This document shows positions 18,155-27,215 of a stretch of DNA of 64,000 bases, one piece after another. The number at the start of each line of letters is the position of its first letter. Within the stretch, counting starts at the first letter, position 1. This stretch comes from Lactobacillus sp. ESL0785 (GTDB lineage Bacteria > Bacillota > Bacilli > Lactobacillales > Lactobacillaceae): NCBI RefSeq assembly GCF_029395455.1, contig NZ_CP113916.1, positions 806,001 through 870,000 of the forward strand. Reading direction: 5' to 3'. The translations under genes and the position numbers were made by a program. The notes beneath the pieces are model-generated. The model did no database searches, had not been told where the DNA came from, and saw nothing but the letters and a program-made list of their open reading frames with translations.

Positions 18155-18625
18155 ATGAAGCAAAAACAAGAAAGGCTATATGAACATTATCAGCGGCCAG
18201 CTGAACCTAGGACCGCTTGTTATAAGTCAACATCTAAAGGCTGGATTGTTACTATTGTAATTTTGCTGGTTGTAATTGTTGCGCTTGTACCTGTTGTTCA
18301 TCATTTGGCTGCAAATAGCAAAGCTGGAAATCAAAGTAGTCAAAGTAATCAAGCAGTTGAGTTGCAGCGTTCGCAGTCTAAAAAGCAGCAAAAAGTCAAA
18401 ATTACCGCTAAAAAGTCAAAAATTAATGGCAAACGTCGGCAAAAAATATCGGCAAAAAAGCGCCGTAAGAAAGTTAAGCAATTAAAGCAATATGTAGTTC
18501 AAGATGGTGATTCTTTAACAAGTATTGCGCAAAAGCATCATCTTGATGTTAGCAGCTTGGCGCAGCTTAATAATATTGACGTTGACAGCCAAATAGAAAC
18601 CGGACAAACTCTGCGGTTAAAGTAA
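18155..18625 (+). CDS. Membrane-anchored LysM protein (YpbE-like)
   Basis: The 156-residue protein has a cytoplasmic N-terminus, one membrane helix (about residues 30-52, WIVTIVILLVVIVALVPVV), a very basic Gln/Ser/Lys linker and a C-terminal LysM domain (YVVQDGDSLTSIAQKHHLDV). The LysM module binds peptidoglycan, so the protein probably spans membrane and wall. A LysM gene before cmk also occurs in Bacillus (ypbE), which supports the assignment. The ATG at 18155 follows GGAGG by eight bases; the further upstream in-frame start lies in the promoter region. Confidence 0.82.
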   Translation: MKQKQERLYEHYQRPAEPRTACYKSTSKGWIVTIVILLVVIVALVPVVHHLAANSKAGNQSSQSNQAVELQRSQSKKQQKVKITAKKSKINGKRRQKISAKKRRKKVKQLKQYVVQDGDSLTSIAQKHHLDVSSLAQLNNIDVDSQIETGQTLRLK

Positions 18626-18632
18626 ATTTTAG

Positions 18633-18662
18633 AAAGGAGAGGGACTAACGCGTCCCTTTTTG
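18633..18662 (+). promoter_or_regulatory. Shine-Dalgarno plus hairpin before cmk
   Basis: AAAGGAGA is followed at once by AGGGAC, a six-base loop and GTCCCT plus T4. The ribosome site lies 28 bases before the cmk ATG, but folding the 18-base hairpin away brings it to about 10. It may also be a weak intrinsic terminator of the LysM gene. Both readings are inference. Confidence 0.5.
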
Positions 18663-18667
18663 ATTGA

Positions 18668-19342
18668 ATGCAAGTAGCAATTGATGGACCAGCTTCAGCT
18701 GGCAAAAGCACAGTCGCAAAGATTATTGCGCAAAAGTTGAATTTTATTTATATCGATACGGGAGCAATGTATCGCGCATGTACAGTTATTGCTCGCGACA
18801 ATAAATTAGATTATGGGGATGAGGCTGCGATTTTAGCTGCGATTGACCGTGTGGGGATTGAATTACGATCAGTTAATGGTGAGCAAAAAGTTTATGCTGG
18901 AAATAAGGATATTTCGCTTGCAATTAGGACACCAACGATTTCCGCTAATGTTTCGCAAGTATCAGCATTAGCCGGTATACGGACAAAAATGGTTAGTTTA
19001 CAACGGCAAATGGCTGGTAAAGTTGACGTTATTATGGATGGCCGTGATATTGGAACTACAGTTTTACCTAATGCAGAAGTTAAAATCTTTTTGGTAGCCT
19101 CGCCGCGATCACGTGCTGAAAGACGGCTGCATGATTTTCAGGAGCGTGGCATTAAATCGACTAAAACAGTTGCTGAAATTGAGCACGACATTGCTGAACG
19201 TGACTACAAAGATTCACACCGTAAGGTTTCACCGTTAAAAAAAGCGCCAGATGCGGTTGAAATTGACACTACCACTATGTCAATTGACCAAGTTGTTAGT
19301 GCAATTTTGGCTGAAATTAAAAAAAGTCAAAAAAAACTATAA
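18668..19342 (+). CDS. cmk: Cytidylate kinase
   Basis: The 224-residue enzyme phosphorylates CMP and dCMP. It shows the P-loop DGPASAGKSTVAK, YIDTGAMYRACT and the substrate motif DGRDIGTTVLPNA, with the LID region RRLHDFQERG. Length is normal. The ATG gives the expected family N-terminus MQVAIDGPAS, so the unusual distance to the ribosome site is real. cmk followed by an rpsA homologue and der is the common Firmicutes order. Confidence 0.96.
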   Translation: MQVAIDGPASAGKSTVAKIIAQKLNFIYIDTGAMYRACTVIARDNKLDYGDEAAILAAIDRVGIELRSVNGEQKVYAGNKDISLAIRTPTISANVSQVSALAGIRTKMVSLQRQMAGKVDVIMDGRDIGTTVLPNAEVKIFLVASPRSRAERRLHDFQERGIKSTKTVAEIEHDIAERDYKDSHRKVSPLKKAPDAVEIDTTTMSIDQVVSAILAEIKKSQKKL

Positions 19343-19414
19343 AAAACGGGTTAAAACAGTAGAAAAAAAACTCACTTTCATTTAAAATTAGATTATGATA
19401 TTGGGAGGTAAATA

Positions 19415-20623
19415 ATGTCAGAAAACAGTAATCAATTTTTAGATGCATTGAAACAAATGCAAGGAGTTGAGGTCGGAGATATCGTCGATGTAGAAGTATT
19501 AGACGTTGAAGACGGCCAAATTGATGTCGGTGTTGAAAATGCCGGTGTCGAAGGTGTAATCCCTCGTCGTGAATACACTTCAGATCGCAACGCCGATTTA
19601 CGTGATCTTGTTAAGCCAGGAGACAAGCTTAAGGCTTTAGTTTTGAGAAAAGCTGGTGGCGACAAAGAAAACGGTGAGTTCTTCTTCTCAGTTACTCGTC
19701 TTAAGGAAAGAGAAGCCTATGACGAATTACAAAAGGACTTTGAAGCAGGCAAGACAATCGAAGGTACAGTTACAGCTTCAGTTCGTGGCGGTTTATTAGT
19801 TGACGTTGGTACAAGAGGATTCTTGCCAGCTTCACTTATTTCTAACCGTTATGTTTCCGATCTTAAGCCTTACATTGGTAAGACAATGAAACTTAAGATT
19901 ACCGAAATTGATCCAAGTAAGAATCGTCTGATTCTATCACACAAGGATTTAATTGAAGAAGAACGTGAAGAAGCCTTTGATAAGGTAGCATCACAATTAG
20001 TTGTTGGTGATGTTGTTGAAGGTAAAGTTTCTCGTTTGACTAACTTTGGCGCTTTTGTTGATGTTGGTGGTGTTGACGGTTTAGTCCACATTTCAGAAAT
20101 TTCATATAAGCACGTTGAGAAGCCTAGTGATGTACTTAAGGCTGGTCAAACTGTTAAAGTTAAAGTTATTGGTATTGATGATGATAGACATCGCATCTCC
20201 CTTTCAATCAAGCAAACTGAACCTTCTCCATTTGAACAAGCTACAGCAGACTTACATGAAGGTGATATTTTCGAAGGTGAAGTTAAATCATTGACTAACT
20301 TTGGTGCTTTTGTTGAAGTTGCCGATGGTATTCAAGGTTTAGTTCACGTTTCAGAAATTTCATACAAGCATGTCGATAAGCCTAGCGATGTTTTGGAAGT
20401 TGGTCAAACTGTTAAGGTCAAGGTTTTGAACATTGATCCAAGTGAACGTCGGATTTCACTTTCAATGAAGGCAGCTGATTCTAAAGGCTCTGACAATGAA
20501 GGTTCTCGTTCACACAGTTCATACAACAATAGAAACTCAGTTAACAAGAAGTACATGAGTAATGATGATAGTGGTTTTGCTTTAGGTGACATTATTGGTG
20601 ACCAATTGAAAGACCGTCGTTAA
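19415..20623 (+). CDS. rpsA: Ribosomal protein S1 homologue
   Basis: The 402-residue protein has four S1 OB-fold repeats (about residues 18-95, 110-180, 198-270 and 283-358). The last two share SLTNFGAFVxV and LVHISEISYKHVxKPSDVL almost word for word. A low-complexity Ser/Asn tail follows. It is the short Firmicutes type (YpfD-like), not the six-domain S1 of Proteobacteria, and probably helps mRNA binding and translation. It has a GGGAGG ribosome site and a strong terminator, so it is likely a single unit with its own promoter. Confidence 0.92.
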   Translation: MSENSNQFLDALKQMQGVEVGDIVDVEVLDVEDGQIDVGVENAGVEGVIPRREYTSDRNADLRDLVKPGDKLKALVLRKAGGDKENGEFFFSVTRLKEREAYDELQKDFEAGKTIEGTVTASVRGGLLVDVGTRGFLPASLISNRYVSDLKPYIGKTMKLKITEIDPSKNRLILSHKDLIEEEREEAFDKVASQLVVGDVVEGKVSRLTNFGAFVDVGGVDGLVHISEISYKHVEKPSDVLKAGQTVKVKVIGIDDDRHRISLSIKQTEPSPFEQATADLHEGDIFEGEVKSLTNFGAFVEVADGIQGLVHVSEISYKHVDKPSDVLEVGQTVKVKVLNIDPSERRISLSMKAADSKGSDNEGSRSHSSYNNRNSVNKKYMSNDDSGFALGDIIGDQLKDRR

Positions 20624-20630
20624 TTACAAT

Positions 20631-20662
20631 AAAAAAGCCGACTGCATAGCCGGCTTTTTTTA
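20631..20662 (+). terminator. Intrinsic terminator after rpsA
   Basis: AAAAAAGCCG and CGGCTTTTTT form the stem around an eight- to ten-base loop. Confidence 0.9.
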
Positions 20663-20683
20663 TTTTATAAAGGAGGCTGAGAA

Positions 20684-21994
20684 ATGGTTTTACCAGTAGT
20701 TGCAATTGTTGGCCAGCCAAATGTTGGTAAATCAACGCTTTTCAACCGGATTATTAATGAGCGCTTGGCAATCGTTGAAGATAAGCCGGGCGTTACACGG
20801 GACCGTAATTATGCGCAAGCTGAATGGATGGGACATAAATTTGATCTCATTGACACAGGTGGGATTACCTGGGAAAATGGTCGAATTGAAGATGAAATTC
20901 GTGCACAGGCAGAAATTGCGATTGATGAAGCTGATGTAATTGTCATTTTGACCAGTGTTACTAACCATTTAACCGATCTAGATGAACGAATTGCCCATTT
21001 ACTTTATCGGACCAAGAAGCCGATTATATTGGCAGTTAATAAGGCAGATAATCCTGAGCAACGAGCCGATATTTATGATTTTTATAGTTTGGGTTTAGGG
21101 GATCCCGTTCCTGTATCCAGTGTTCACGGTACAGGGATTGGAGATTTACTTGACCGAATTGTTAGTGAATTGCCTAAGGACTTGGCTAAAAAAGATGAAA
21201 GCGAAATTTCTTTTAGTGTTATTGGCCGACCAAATGTTGGTAAGTCATCCATCGTTAATCGCTTAGTTGGCGAGGAACGTGTAATCGTTAATAACGAAGA
21301 AGGAACAACTCGTGATGCCGTTGATAGTCCATTTATCGGTGAGGACGGTACAAAATTCCGAATTGTTGATACGGCTGGTATTAGACGCCGTGGCAAGGTT
21401 TACGAAAAGACAGAAAAGTATTCTGTTATGCGCGCAATGGGAGCAATTGAGCACTCTGACGTTGTCTGTTTGGTCTTAGATGCAAGTACAGGTATTCGCG
21501 AGCAAGACAAGCATGTTGCGGGGTATGCTCATGATGCTGGTCGGGGAATTATTATCATTGTTAATAAATGGGATCTTCCTAAAAAAAATAGTTCCAGTGG
21601 CAAAGAATTTGAGCAAACCATTCGCCAAGAATTTCAATATTTGGATTATGCACCGATTTTGTTTGTTTCTGCTAAAACGGGACAACGTTTAGAACAAATT
21701 CCTGAAATGGTTAAACAGGTTTACCATAATCAAAATCAACGGATTAAATCAAGCGTATTAAACGATCTCCTGCTAGAAGCAAGTAAATTGGTACCGACAC
21801 CAATGGTCAAGGGAAAACGGCTTAGAGTGTATTATATGACCCAAGTTTCAACTAATCCGCCCACATTTGTTGTCTTTGTGAATGATCCAGAATTAATGCA
21901 TTTTTCATACCAGCGATTTTTAATTAATCAATTAAGAGAGAATTTTGACTTCAGTGGTACGCCAATTAAAATTATTGCCCGCAAGAGAAAGTAA
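20684..21994 (+). CDS. der: Ribosome biogenesis GTPase Der
   Basis: The 436-residue protein has two tandem G domains and a C-terminal KH-like domain, the layout unique to Der/EngA. P-loops are GQPNVGKST (residues 10-18) and GRPNVGKSS (about 184-192); DTGG/DTAG and NKAD/NKWD motifs are present in each domain. It acts in 50S assembly. A GGAGG ribosome site lies upstream of ATG. The start region AAAGC...GCTTTT after it (about 22038-22063) may form a weak terminator. Confidence 0.97.
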   Translation: MVLPVVAIVGQPNVGKSTLFNRIINERLAIVEDKPGVTRDRNYAQAEWMGHKFDLIDTGGITWENGRIEDEIRAQAEIAIDEADVIVILTSVTNHLTDLDERIAHLLYRTKKPIILAVNKADNPEQRADIYDFYSLGLGDPVPVSSVHGTGIGDLLDRIVSELPKDLAKKDESEISFSVIGRPNVGKSSIVNRLVGEERVIVNNEEGTTRDAVDSPFIGEDGTKFRIVDTAGIRRRGKVYEKTEKYSVMRAMGAIEHSDVVCLVLDASTGIREQDKHVAGYAHDAGRGIIIIVNKWDLPKKNSSSGKEFEQTIRQEFQYLDYAPILFVSAKTGQRLEQIPEMVKQVYHNQNQRIKSSVLNDLLLEASKLVPTPMVKGKRLRVYYMTQVSTNPPTFVVFVNDPELMHFSYQRFLINQLRENFDFSGTPIKIIARKRK

Positions 21995-22113
21995 TTTGTA
22001 TATACTAAATTAATTAAAAACACAATTTTTTAGTAAAAAAGCTTGTTGAGGTAAGGCTTTTGTGCTATTTTGAGTGCAAGGAAGCAGTGATTAGTACAAA
22101 TCATTATTTCTTG

Positions 22114-22160
22114 TTCTTCAGTTCGAAGAATAGTTTTTTAGGTTTTAATTAAAACCTAAA
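22114..22160 (+). promoter_or_regulatory. Two palindromes in the hup leader
   Basis: TTCTTC and GAAGAA form a 6-bp stem with a five-base loop (22114-22130). Seven bases later a 24-bp perfect palindrome with half TTTAGGTTTTAA ends (22137-22160), immediately before the GGGAGG of hup. These could be an mRNA structure near the ribosome site or a protein-binding site. Confidence 0.5.
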
Positions 22161-22180
22161 TTTTGGGAGGTGAATTCCAG

Positions 22181-22456
22181 ATGGCAAATAAAGCAGAATT
22201 AGTTTCAGAAGTAGCTTCAAAAACTAACTTAACTAAAAAGGATGCAGCTACTGCTGTTGACGCAATTTTTAGTTCAATCCAAGAGGATCTTGCTAAAGGT
22301 GACAAGGTACAATTGATTGGGTTCGGTACTTTTGAAGTTCGGCAACGTGCAGCTCGTAAGGGACGTAACCCACAAACTGGTGATGAAATTGAAATCCCAG
22401 CAAGTAGTGTTCCTGCATTTAGACCGGGTAAAGCTCTTAAAGAGTCTGTTAAATAA
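22181..22456 (+). CDS. hup: DNA-binding protein HU
   Basis: The 91-residue protein is a canonical [24 protein letters not shown], then [21 protein letters not shown] with the DNA-inserting proline of the arm, and the end [13 protein letters not shown]. It compacts and bends DNA. I chose the ATG at 22181, ten bases after GGGAGG, rather than an upstream in-frame start. The palindromic leader and a strong terminator suggest a monocistronic, highly expressed gene. Confidence 0.97.
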   Translation: MANKAELVSEVASKTNLTKKDAATAVDAIFSSIQEDLAKGDKVQLIGFGTFEVRQRAARKGRNPQTGDEIEIPASSVPAFRPGKALKESVK

Positions 22457-22469
22457 TTTAATAGTTTTT

Positions 22470-22509
22470 AGCAAAAAAGATGGTAACTTAAGTTATCATC
22501 TTTTTTGCT
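22470..22509 (+). terminator. Strong terminator after hup
   Basis: A 40-base near-perfect palindrome, with arms starting AGCAAAAAAGATG and ending CATCTTTTTTGCT and one G-U pair, closes hup. It is symmetrical enough to work in both directions. Confidence 0.9.
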
Positions 22510-22581
22510 TTTTTAAAACAGGTCGGTAAATTTCGTGTTACTAGATTTTTATGTCATAATAAAAGTAACGGAGGGACAGAA

Positions 22582-23835
22582 ATGTATTCTGAACAATTAC
22601 TTGATGCGATTGAACAGCAAGATTTTTCACAAGAAAAGATTTTGCTTAAAAAAGCACTGGATAACGATGAGCCAGAAGTATTAGCTTCGCTGGCAGAAAA
22701 TTTAACCGGCTTGGGTTTTACTAATTTGGCTAAAGAAGTTTACCGCAGCTTAATTGCTCAATTTCCTAAAGAAGACCTGTTTAAGGTATACTTGGCGGAA
22801 ATTTTGTTAAATGATGGTAAAGACGATGATGGGTTATCATTGCTTTATGCAATTCAACCTAATTCGGCAGCTTATCTTGATAGTTTGTTGGTGCAGGCTG
22901 ATTATTACCAAACTAGCGGCTTACTTGAAACGGCATATAGTAAGCTGATACAAGCTGCTAAAATTGCTCCAGATGAAGACGTAGTTAAATTTGGTTTAGC
23001 TGAATTAGACTACTTAAGTGGGCATTATGAGCGTGCTTTAAGTTTGTATCAAGACTTATTAAAGCGACAAAAAAGTTTCAGTGAAGTTAATCTGATTGAC
23101 CGCCTGTTTCAAACTTTAGCTAAACTGGGGCGTTATGAAGAGGCCAGCAATGTAATTGAAGACCATAGTGGTGATATTTTAGATATTGACAGTAAGTATC
23201 AGGCGGCATTGGTTATGCTGGCGGTGAATAAGGATGATCAGGCAATCAGTTATCTGAACGATGTAATTGATCAAAGCCCTGACTATGTTAATGCCTATCC
23301 CTTACTTGCAACTGCTTATGAGCATAAAAATGATAATGAACAGGTTCTGCGTTCATGTCAAGCTGGGCTTGCTTATAATGAACTTGACCCGATTCTGTAT
23401 TCTAAGGGAGCCAGAGCAGCAGCTAGCCTCAATGATTTGAAGACAGCAGAAGATTTATTGCAACGCGGCTTGAAAATAGCTCCAGAAAATAATGATTTAC
23501 GTTTGCAGCTGTCTAATCTTTATTTACATGAAAATAAGGCTGAAGCTAATTTACAATTGTTTACTAGTTTAGATGAAAGCGATCTTGAACCACAGGCCCA
23601 TTGGAACATGGCCCAGGCTTACGAACAGTTAGATGATAGTGATCATGCTAAAAGTGAATTCTTGCTGGCTTATCCTGAGTTTCAAAATAATGCGGATTTC
23701 TTAAAACAAATGTTGCGTTTCTTTAATACTGAAGCTAATTCTAGCGAGATTGTTTTACAGCTATTGGAACGTTATTTAAAACTTGAACCCGAAGATACTG
23801 AAATGCAGGAAATGTATAATCGACTAGCTAATTAG
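22582..23835 (+). CDS. Tetratricopeptide-repeat protein
   Basis: The 417-residue soluble protein is built of TPR-like helix pairs along most of its length, for example ALSLYQDLLKRQKSFSEVNL, LPLLATAYEHKNDNEQVL-type repeats and AEDLLQRGLKIAPENNDLRLQ. There are no catalytic motifs or membrane segments. It resembles the YpiA family, found near hup or cca in Firmicutes; its partner is not known. A GGAGG ribosome site lies upstream and a terminator downstream. Confidence 0.8.
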   Translation: MYSEQLLDAIEQQDFSQEKILLKKALDNDEPEVLASLAENLTGLGFTNLAKEVYRSLIAQFPKEDLFKVYLAEILLNDGKDDDGLSLLYAIQPNSAAYLDSLLVQADYYQTSGLLETAYSKLIQAAKIAPDEDVVKFGLAELDYLSGHYERALSLYQDLLKRQKSFSEVNLIDRLFQTLAKLGRYEEASNVIEDHSGDILDIDSKYQAALVMLAVNKDDQAISYLNDVIDQSPDYVNAYPLLATAYEHKNDNEQVLRSCQAGLAYNELDPILYSKGARAAASLNDLKTAEDLLQRGLKIAPENNDLRLQLSNLYLHENKAEANLQLFTSLDESDLEPQAHWNMAQAYEQLDDSDHAKSEFLLAYPEFQNNADFLKQMLRFFNTEANSSEIVLQLLERYLKLEPEDTEMQEMYNRLAN

Positions 23836-23854
23836 TTAGTAATAGTTCTAAATT

Positions 23855-23881
23855 AAGGTCGTAATATATTGCGACCTTTTT
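23855..23881 (+). terminator. Intrinsic terminator after the TPR gene
   Basis: AAGGTCG and CGACCTT arms with a short AT-rich inner stem are followed by T5. Confidence 0.85.
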
Positions 23882-23914
23882 GTATGGCTTAAAATTTATA
23901 ATTGCCAATAATAG

Positions 23915-23944
23915 TTCGTGTTCCTTGTTTAAATAGGATATAAT
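23915..23944 (+). promoter_or_regulatory. Probable promoter of the cca leader
   Basis: A consensus TATAAT (23939-23944) has a TTCGTG-like -35 at 18 bases. Transcription would begin near 23951, right where the nested hairpin begins. Confidence 0.5.
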
Positions 23945-23951
23945 AACAAAG

Positions 23952-24047
23952 TAAGCAGCAAAAAATTATTACGTTGGGTAAGTTGCTTGTCTAAATGATG
24001 ATGTTAAATTTACAAGCAAGCAGGATAGTAATAATTAATTTTGCTTA
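23952..24047 (+). other. Nested hairpin element in the cca leader
   Basis: Four complementary blocks are nested about one centre: TAAG/CTTA, CAAAA/TTTTG, AATTATTAC/GTAATAATT and the inner TTGCTTGT/ACAAGCAA. Together they give 26 pairs with small bulges and a 21-base apical loop. The element starts at the predicted transcription start and ends 58 bp before cca. I recognise no known riboswitch or T-box motif in it. It could be a leader RNA, a small RNA or a mobile palindromic repeat. Confidence 0.55.
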
Positions 24048-24105
24048 ATGCTAATTTAAATGATTAAAAACAATAAATTACTAAAATAAATGAGTTGATT
24101 AATTA

Positions 24106-25302
24106 ATGATGAAAATAAATAATTTACCGCCAGTATTTACGGCGGCGCTCCCCGTCTTAATTAAGTTGGAAGCAGCGGGCTATGAAGCCTATTTTGTTGG
24201 TGGGTCTGTGCGGGATTTATTACTAAACCGGCATATTCATGATATTGATATTGCAACAAGTGCCTATCCCGAAGAAGTGAAAGAGCTGTTTACTAGATCA
24301 ATTGATACTGGAATTAAGCACGGAACAGTTACTGTTTTATATGAAAATGAAAGTTATGAGATTACGACCTTTAGGACAGAATCCGGGTACCAAGATTATC
24401 GTCGACCTGACCATGTAACTTTTGTACAAAATTTAAGTGAAGATCTTAAGCGGCGTGACTTTACCATTAATGCCCTGGCGATGAATACTCAAGGGGAAAT
24501 TATTGATTTGTTCGATGGGTTAGCCGATTTAAAAAAGCACGTCATCAAAGCTGTTGGCGATCCTGAAAAAAGGTTTAATGAGGATGCTTTGCGAATGATG
24601 CGTGCTGTAAGATTTATGAGTCAGCTCCAGTTTAAACTGGAAACACAGACTGAGCAGGCAGTAAAAGCCCACCATGAATTGTTACAAAAAATTTCAGTTG
24701 AGCGAATTCGAGATGAATTCGTTAAGATGGGGATTGGCCCGCATTCACGGCAAGCTTTTCAGGTTTTCTTAGATACGCAATTAAGCGAAGACGTACCTGA
24801 TTTTGCCGGTAAAAGTGATTTGCTGGCAATTTATCCTAGTTTGAAATTTAATCCTAATATGGAAACAAGTCTATGGGCAATTATTATTATTCTACTGAAA
24901 ATTCAGGATAGTCAGATTACTAAGTTTATGCGTGATTGGAAGAATTCTAATGCAATGACAGCTGAAGTTGAACGAGTAGTTGCTTTGTTTGATTTGATTT
25001 CTGAACGCACACCAACTGATTTTGAATTATTTGAAGCTGGTAAAGAAACCTTGCTTAATACAATTGACGTTGCTCATATTCTGGGGCAGCCAATTAATTC
25101 TGAGGCGTTAGTTGACCGCTATGTTGCTTTACCAATTAAATCTTCAAGTGAATTAGTAATTGATGGTCGCTTTTTAATTAATGCTGGTGTTGTACCGGGT
25201 CCGCGCTTAGGTAAGCTGCTGACGGACATTAAGAAAAAAGTCATTACTGGAGAATTAGCGAATACTAAGGATGCCGTAACTGCCTACCTAAACGAAAAGT
25301 AA
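24106..25302 (+). CDS. cca: CCA-adding tRNA nucleotidyltransferase
   Basis: The 398-residue class II enzyme adds or repairs the CCA end of tRNA. It shows the catalytic GGSVRD and [10 protein letters not shown] with its two metal aspartates, the RRDFTIN motif, [12 protein letters not shown] and the amino-acid template [11 protein letters not shown]. The start is uncertain by one codon (ATGATG). RNase Z, which needs CCA added afterwards, is encoded at 2520. The last 15 bp overlap the end of the convergent hemolysin III gene and no terminator is seen between them. Confidence 0.95.
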   Translation: MMKINNLPPVFTAALPVLIKLEAAGYEAYFVGGSVRDLLLNRHIHDIDIATSAYPEEVKELFTRSIDTGIKHGTVTVLYENESYEITTFRTESGYQDYRRPDHVTFVQNLSEDLKRRDFTINALAMNTQGEIIDLFDGLADLKKHVIKAVGDPEKRFNEDALRMMRAVRFMSQLQFKLETQTEQAVKAHHELLQKISVERIRDEFVKMGIGPHSRQAFQVFLDTQLSEDVPDFAGKSDLLAIYPSLKFNPNMETSLWAIIIILLKIQDSQITKFMRDWKNSNAMTAEVERVVALFDLISERTPTDFELFEAGKETLLNTIDVAHILGQPINSEALVDRYVALPIKSSSELVIDGRFLINAGVVPGPRLGKLLTDIKKKVITGELANTKDAVTAYLNEK

Positions 25303-25953
25303 AATGGAAAAATACATTAATCCTGATCCTAGCATTACAAATAAATGCCAGATAACGTGGATAAATGGAATTCGCTGCATGGTATATAATAAGGCACCAA
25401 CTGTGTAAGCAATCCCGCCGCCGACAAGGAGCCAAAAGCCCGTTGGGCCAAGACGAACATAGAGATATTGGCCTGATAAAATGACAAGCCAGCCCATTGC
25501 GACATATAAAATGGTATTAAGAATAGGGTGTTGACCACTACTAAAAATATAATAAATAATGCCAAAGATGGACAAAATCCAGATTAGACAAAATAAAATC
25601 CAGCCCCAAGTGCCACCAATAGCGACAAGTGAATATGGTGTATAAGAGCCAGCAATTAATAAAAAAATTGATGAATGGTCAAAAATTTGAAAGATGTGCC
25701 GCGCCCGAGTAAAAATCAAGCTGTGAAAGAGCGATGAAAAAAGATACAAGAATATTAGGCAGATACCATAAATAGTAAAGGTAACAATACGCAATAGACT
25801 GCCAGTGGCGACAGCTTTTTTAATTAAAAAAAACAAGCCGATAATAGCCAGAAAGCAACCAATTCCGTGTGTGATAGCACTGAAAATATTATCTAGTAAA
25901 TAATACGTTGTTGACCTGTTTACTGGTTTCTGCCAAATTTCTTTCAATTTCAT
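25288..25953 (-). CDS. Hemolysin III / PAQR-type membrane protein
   Basis: The 221-residue protein has seven predicted membrane helices. The family pattern is visible: an N-terminal [19 protein letters not shown] with the conserved histidine, SSLFHSLIF and [21 protein letters not shown] (Ser/His/Asp), and [12 protein letters not shown] near the end. These histidine and aspartate residues bind metal in the PAQR/YqfA superfamily. Function in lactobacilli is unsettled (membrane homeostasis has been proposed for TrhA). It runs against the general gene direction and overlaps cca tail to tail. Confidence 0.88.
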   Translation of the reverse strand: MKLKEIWQKPVNRSTTYYLLDNIFSAITHGIGCFLAIIGLFFLIKKAVATGSLLRIVTFTIYGICLIFLYLFSSLFHSLIFTRARHIFQIFDHSSIFLLIAGSYTPYSLVAIGGTWGWILFCLIWILSIFGIIYYIFSSGQHPILNTILYVAMGWLVILSGQYLYVRLGPTGFWLLVGGGIAYTVGALLYTMQRIPFIHVIWHLFVMLGSGLMYFSILLFV

Positions 25954-25972
25954 TTTAAATCAATCCCATTGT

Positions 25973-26003
25973 TTGCTGCTATTGCTAAATTTTTTGTTAT
26001 AAT
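25973..26003 (+). promoter_or_regulatory. Probable promoter of the degV operon
   Basis: TTGCTG and a consensus TATAAT are 19 bases apart, in the divergent gap between the hemolysin III gene and degV. Confidence 0.5.
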
Positions 26004-26071
26004 GACTTGTAATTAATACAATTCACATTCTATCATAAATGTAACGTAAATTAGAATTGAGGGCGAATACG

Positions 26072-26932
26072 TTGTCAAAGATAAAAATCATGACGGATTC
26101 TTCGGCGCAGTTAACGCCAGAAGAAATCGCACAATATCATATTAAAGTTATTCCCTTGCTGGTAACAATTGATGATCAGACCTATGTTGATGGTGTCGAT
26201 ATCACCCGACACGAGTTTGTCCAAAAGATGACAACAGCAAAAGAATTACCTAAGACAAGTCAGCCACCAATTGGCCAGTTAATTGATACTATTAATGATT
26301 TGACTGCTGATGGCAGTGAAGTTATTGGCATCTTTTTAGGCAAGGGCTTGAGTGGAACAATTGATGCAGCAAGACAGGCCGTCAAAATTGCTGGTAAGGA
26401 TGAACAGGTAAATTTGGTCGATTCTGAATTGACTGATCGTGCTGAAGGATTGCAGGTTTTAGAGGCTGCTCGTGGTGCTTTGAAAGGACAGTCAGTCCCA
26501 GAAATTTTAGAACACCTAGAACATATTAAGAAGACACAACGATTAAGGCTGATAGTTGTCAATTTGGAAAATATCATCAAGGGTGGACGACTAGGACCTG
26601 TTTCTGGTAAAATTGCTACTCTACTGAACATTCGTCTTGAGTTGCAAATGCCGGGAGGTCATTTAAAAGTGGCCAAAAAAGGTCGTGGTAAGAAATTCTC
26701 GTCAGCCTTTGATAATCGTGTCTTAGCTGATATTGCAGCTAACAAGGATAAGATTAAGGAAGTAGGTATTTCTTACGTTTCTCTTGATGGTGTACCGCAA
26801 AAATTAAAGGATTTTGCTGCAAAAATTAAAGAGATTAATCCTGAGATTGACGTACTAGTGCGTGAAACGAGTCCAATTATTGCGACTCACACGGGACTAG
26901 ACGCCTATGCAATTTTGTACTATACGGAGTAA
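26072..26932 (+). CDS. DegV-family fatty-acid-binding protein
   Basis: The 286-residue protein starts [19 protein letters not shown], with the fatty-acid carboxylate site TDSSA and the motif [34 protein letters not shown] and the ending [11 protein letters not shown] are also typical. DegV/FakB proteins hand exogenous fatty acids to the FakA kinase. The start is taken as TTG at 26072, with GAGGG eight bases upstream; the TTG at 26057 overlaps that site. A second DegV gene lies at 47846. yozE follows two bases after its stop. Confidence 0.88.
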   Translation: MSKIKIMTDSSAQLTPEEIAQYHIKVIPLLVTIDDQTYVDGVDITRHEFVQKMTTAKELPKTSQPPIGQLIDTINDLTADGSEVIGIFLGKGLSGTIDAARQAVKIAGKDEQVNLVDSELTDRAEGLQVLEAARGALKGQSVPEILEHLEHIKKTQRLRLIVVNLENIIKGGRLGPVSGKIATLLNIRLELQMPGGHLKVAKKGRGKKFSSAFDNRVLADIAANKDKIKEVGISYVSLDGVPQKLKDFAAKIKEINPEIDVLVRETSPIIATHTGLDAYAILYYTE

Positions 26933-26934
26933 TC

Positions 26935-27165
26935 ATGGCTTATCGAGAAAGTTTTTATCGTTATTTAATGACCCAGCGCGATAGTGATTCAAATGATGAA
27001 ATTGCGCAGTTTGCAAACAATGCTCAGAATGATCAGACTTTTCCTAAACAGGAACAGGATTACGAAAAGCTGTCTGATTATCTTGAACTAAATGCTGGTT
27101 ATTTATCTAGTATGAGTATTTTTGATCGTGCCTATGAAATGTATCAAGAAAAGATGGCGTATTGA
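26935..27165 (+). CDS. YozE-like SAM-fold protein (UPF0346)
   Basis: The 76-residue protein matches the YozE family: [28 protein letters not shown] at the start, then [16 protein letters not shown] and a C-terminal aromatic helix [15 protein letters not shown]. The fold is a small sterile-alpha-motif-like bundle; function is unknown. It is tightly placed behind degV, with a terminator hairpin after it. Confidence 0.8.
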   Translation: MAYRESFYRYLMTQRDSDSNDEIAQFANNAQNDQTFPKQEQDYEKLSDYLELNAGYLSSMSIFDRAYEMYQEKMAY

Positions 27166-27167
27166 GT

Positions 27168-27194
27168 AAAGCTCCTAACTTTTGGAGCTTTTTT
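27168..27194 (+). terminator. Terminator between yozE and rbgA
   Basis: AAAGCTCC and GGAGCTTTTTT arms around an eight-base loop lie just after the yozE stop. The rbgA ribosome site comes right afterwards, so it may attenuate rather than fully stop transcription. Confidence 0.75.
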
Positions 27195-27215
27195 AGTGTT
27201 AAAGAGGACAAAAAG

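Noticed and set aside
26260..26631. 123-codon frame antisense to degV
   Set aside because: It is a shadow of the coding frame on the other strand, rich in Ser and Pro, without a start signal.
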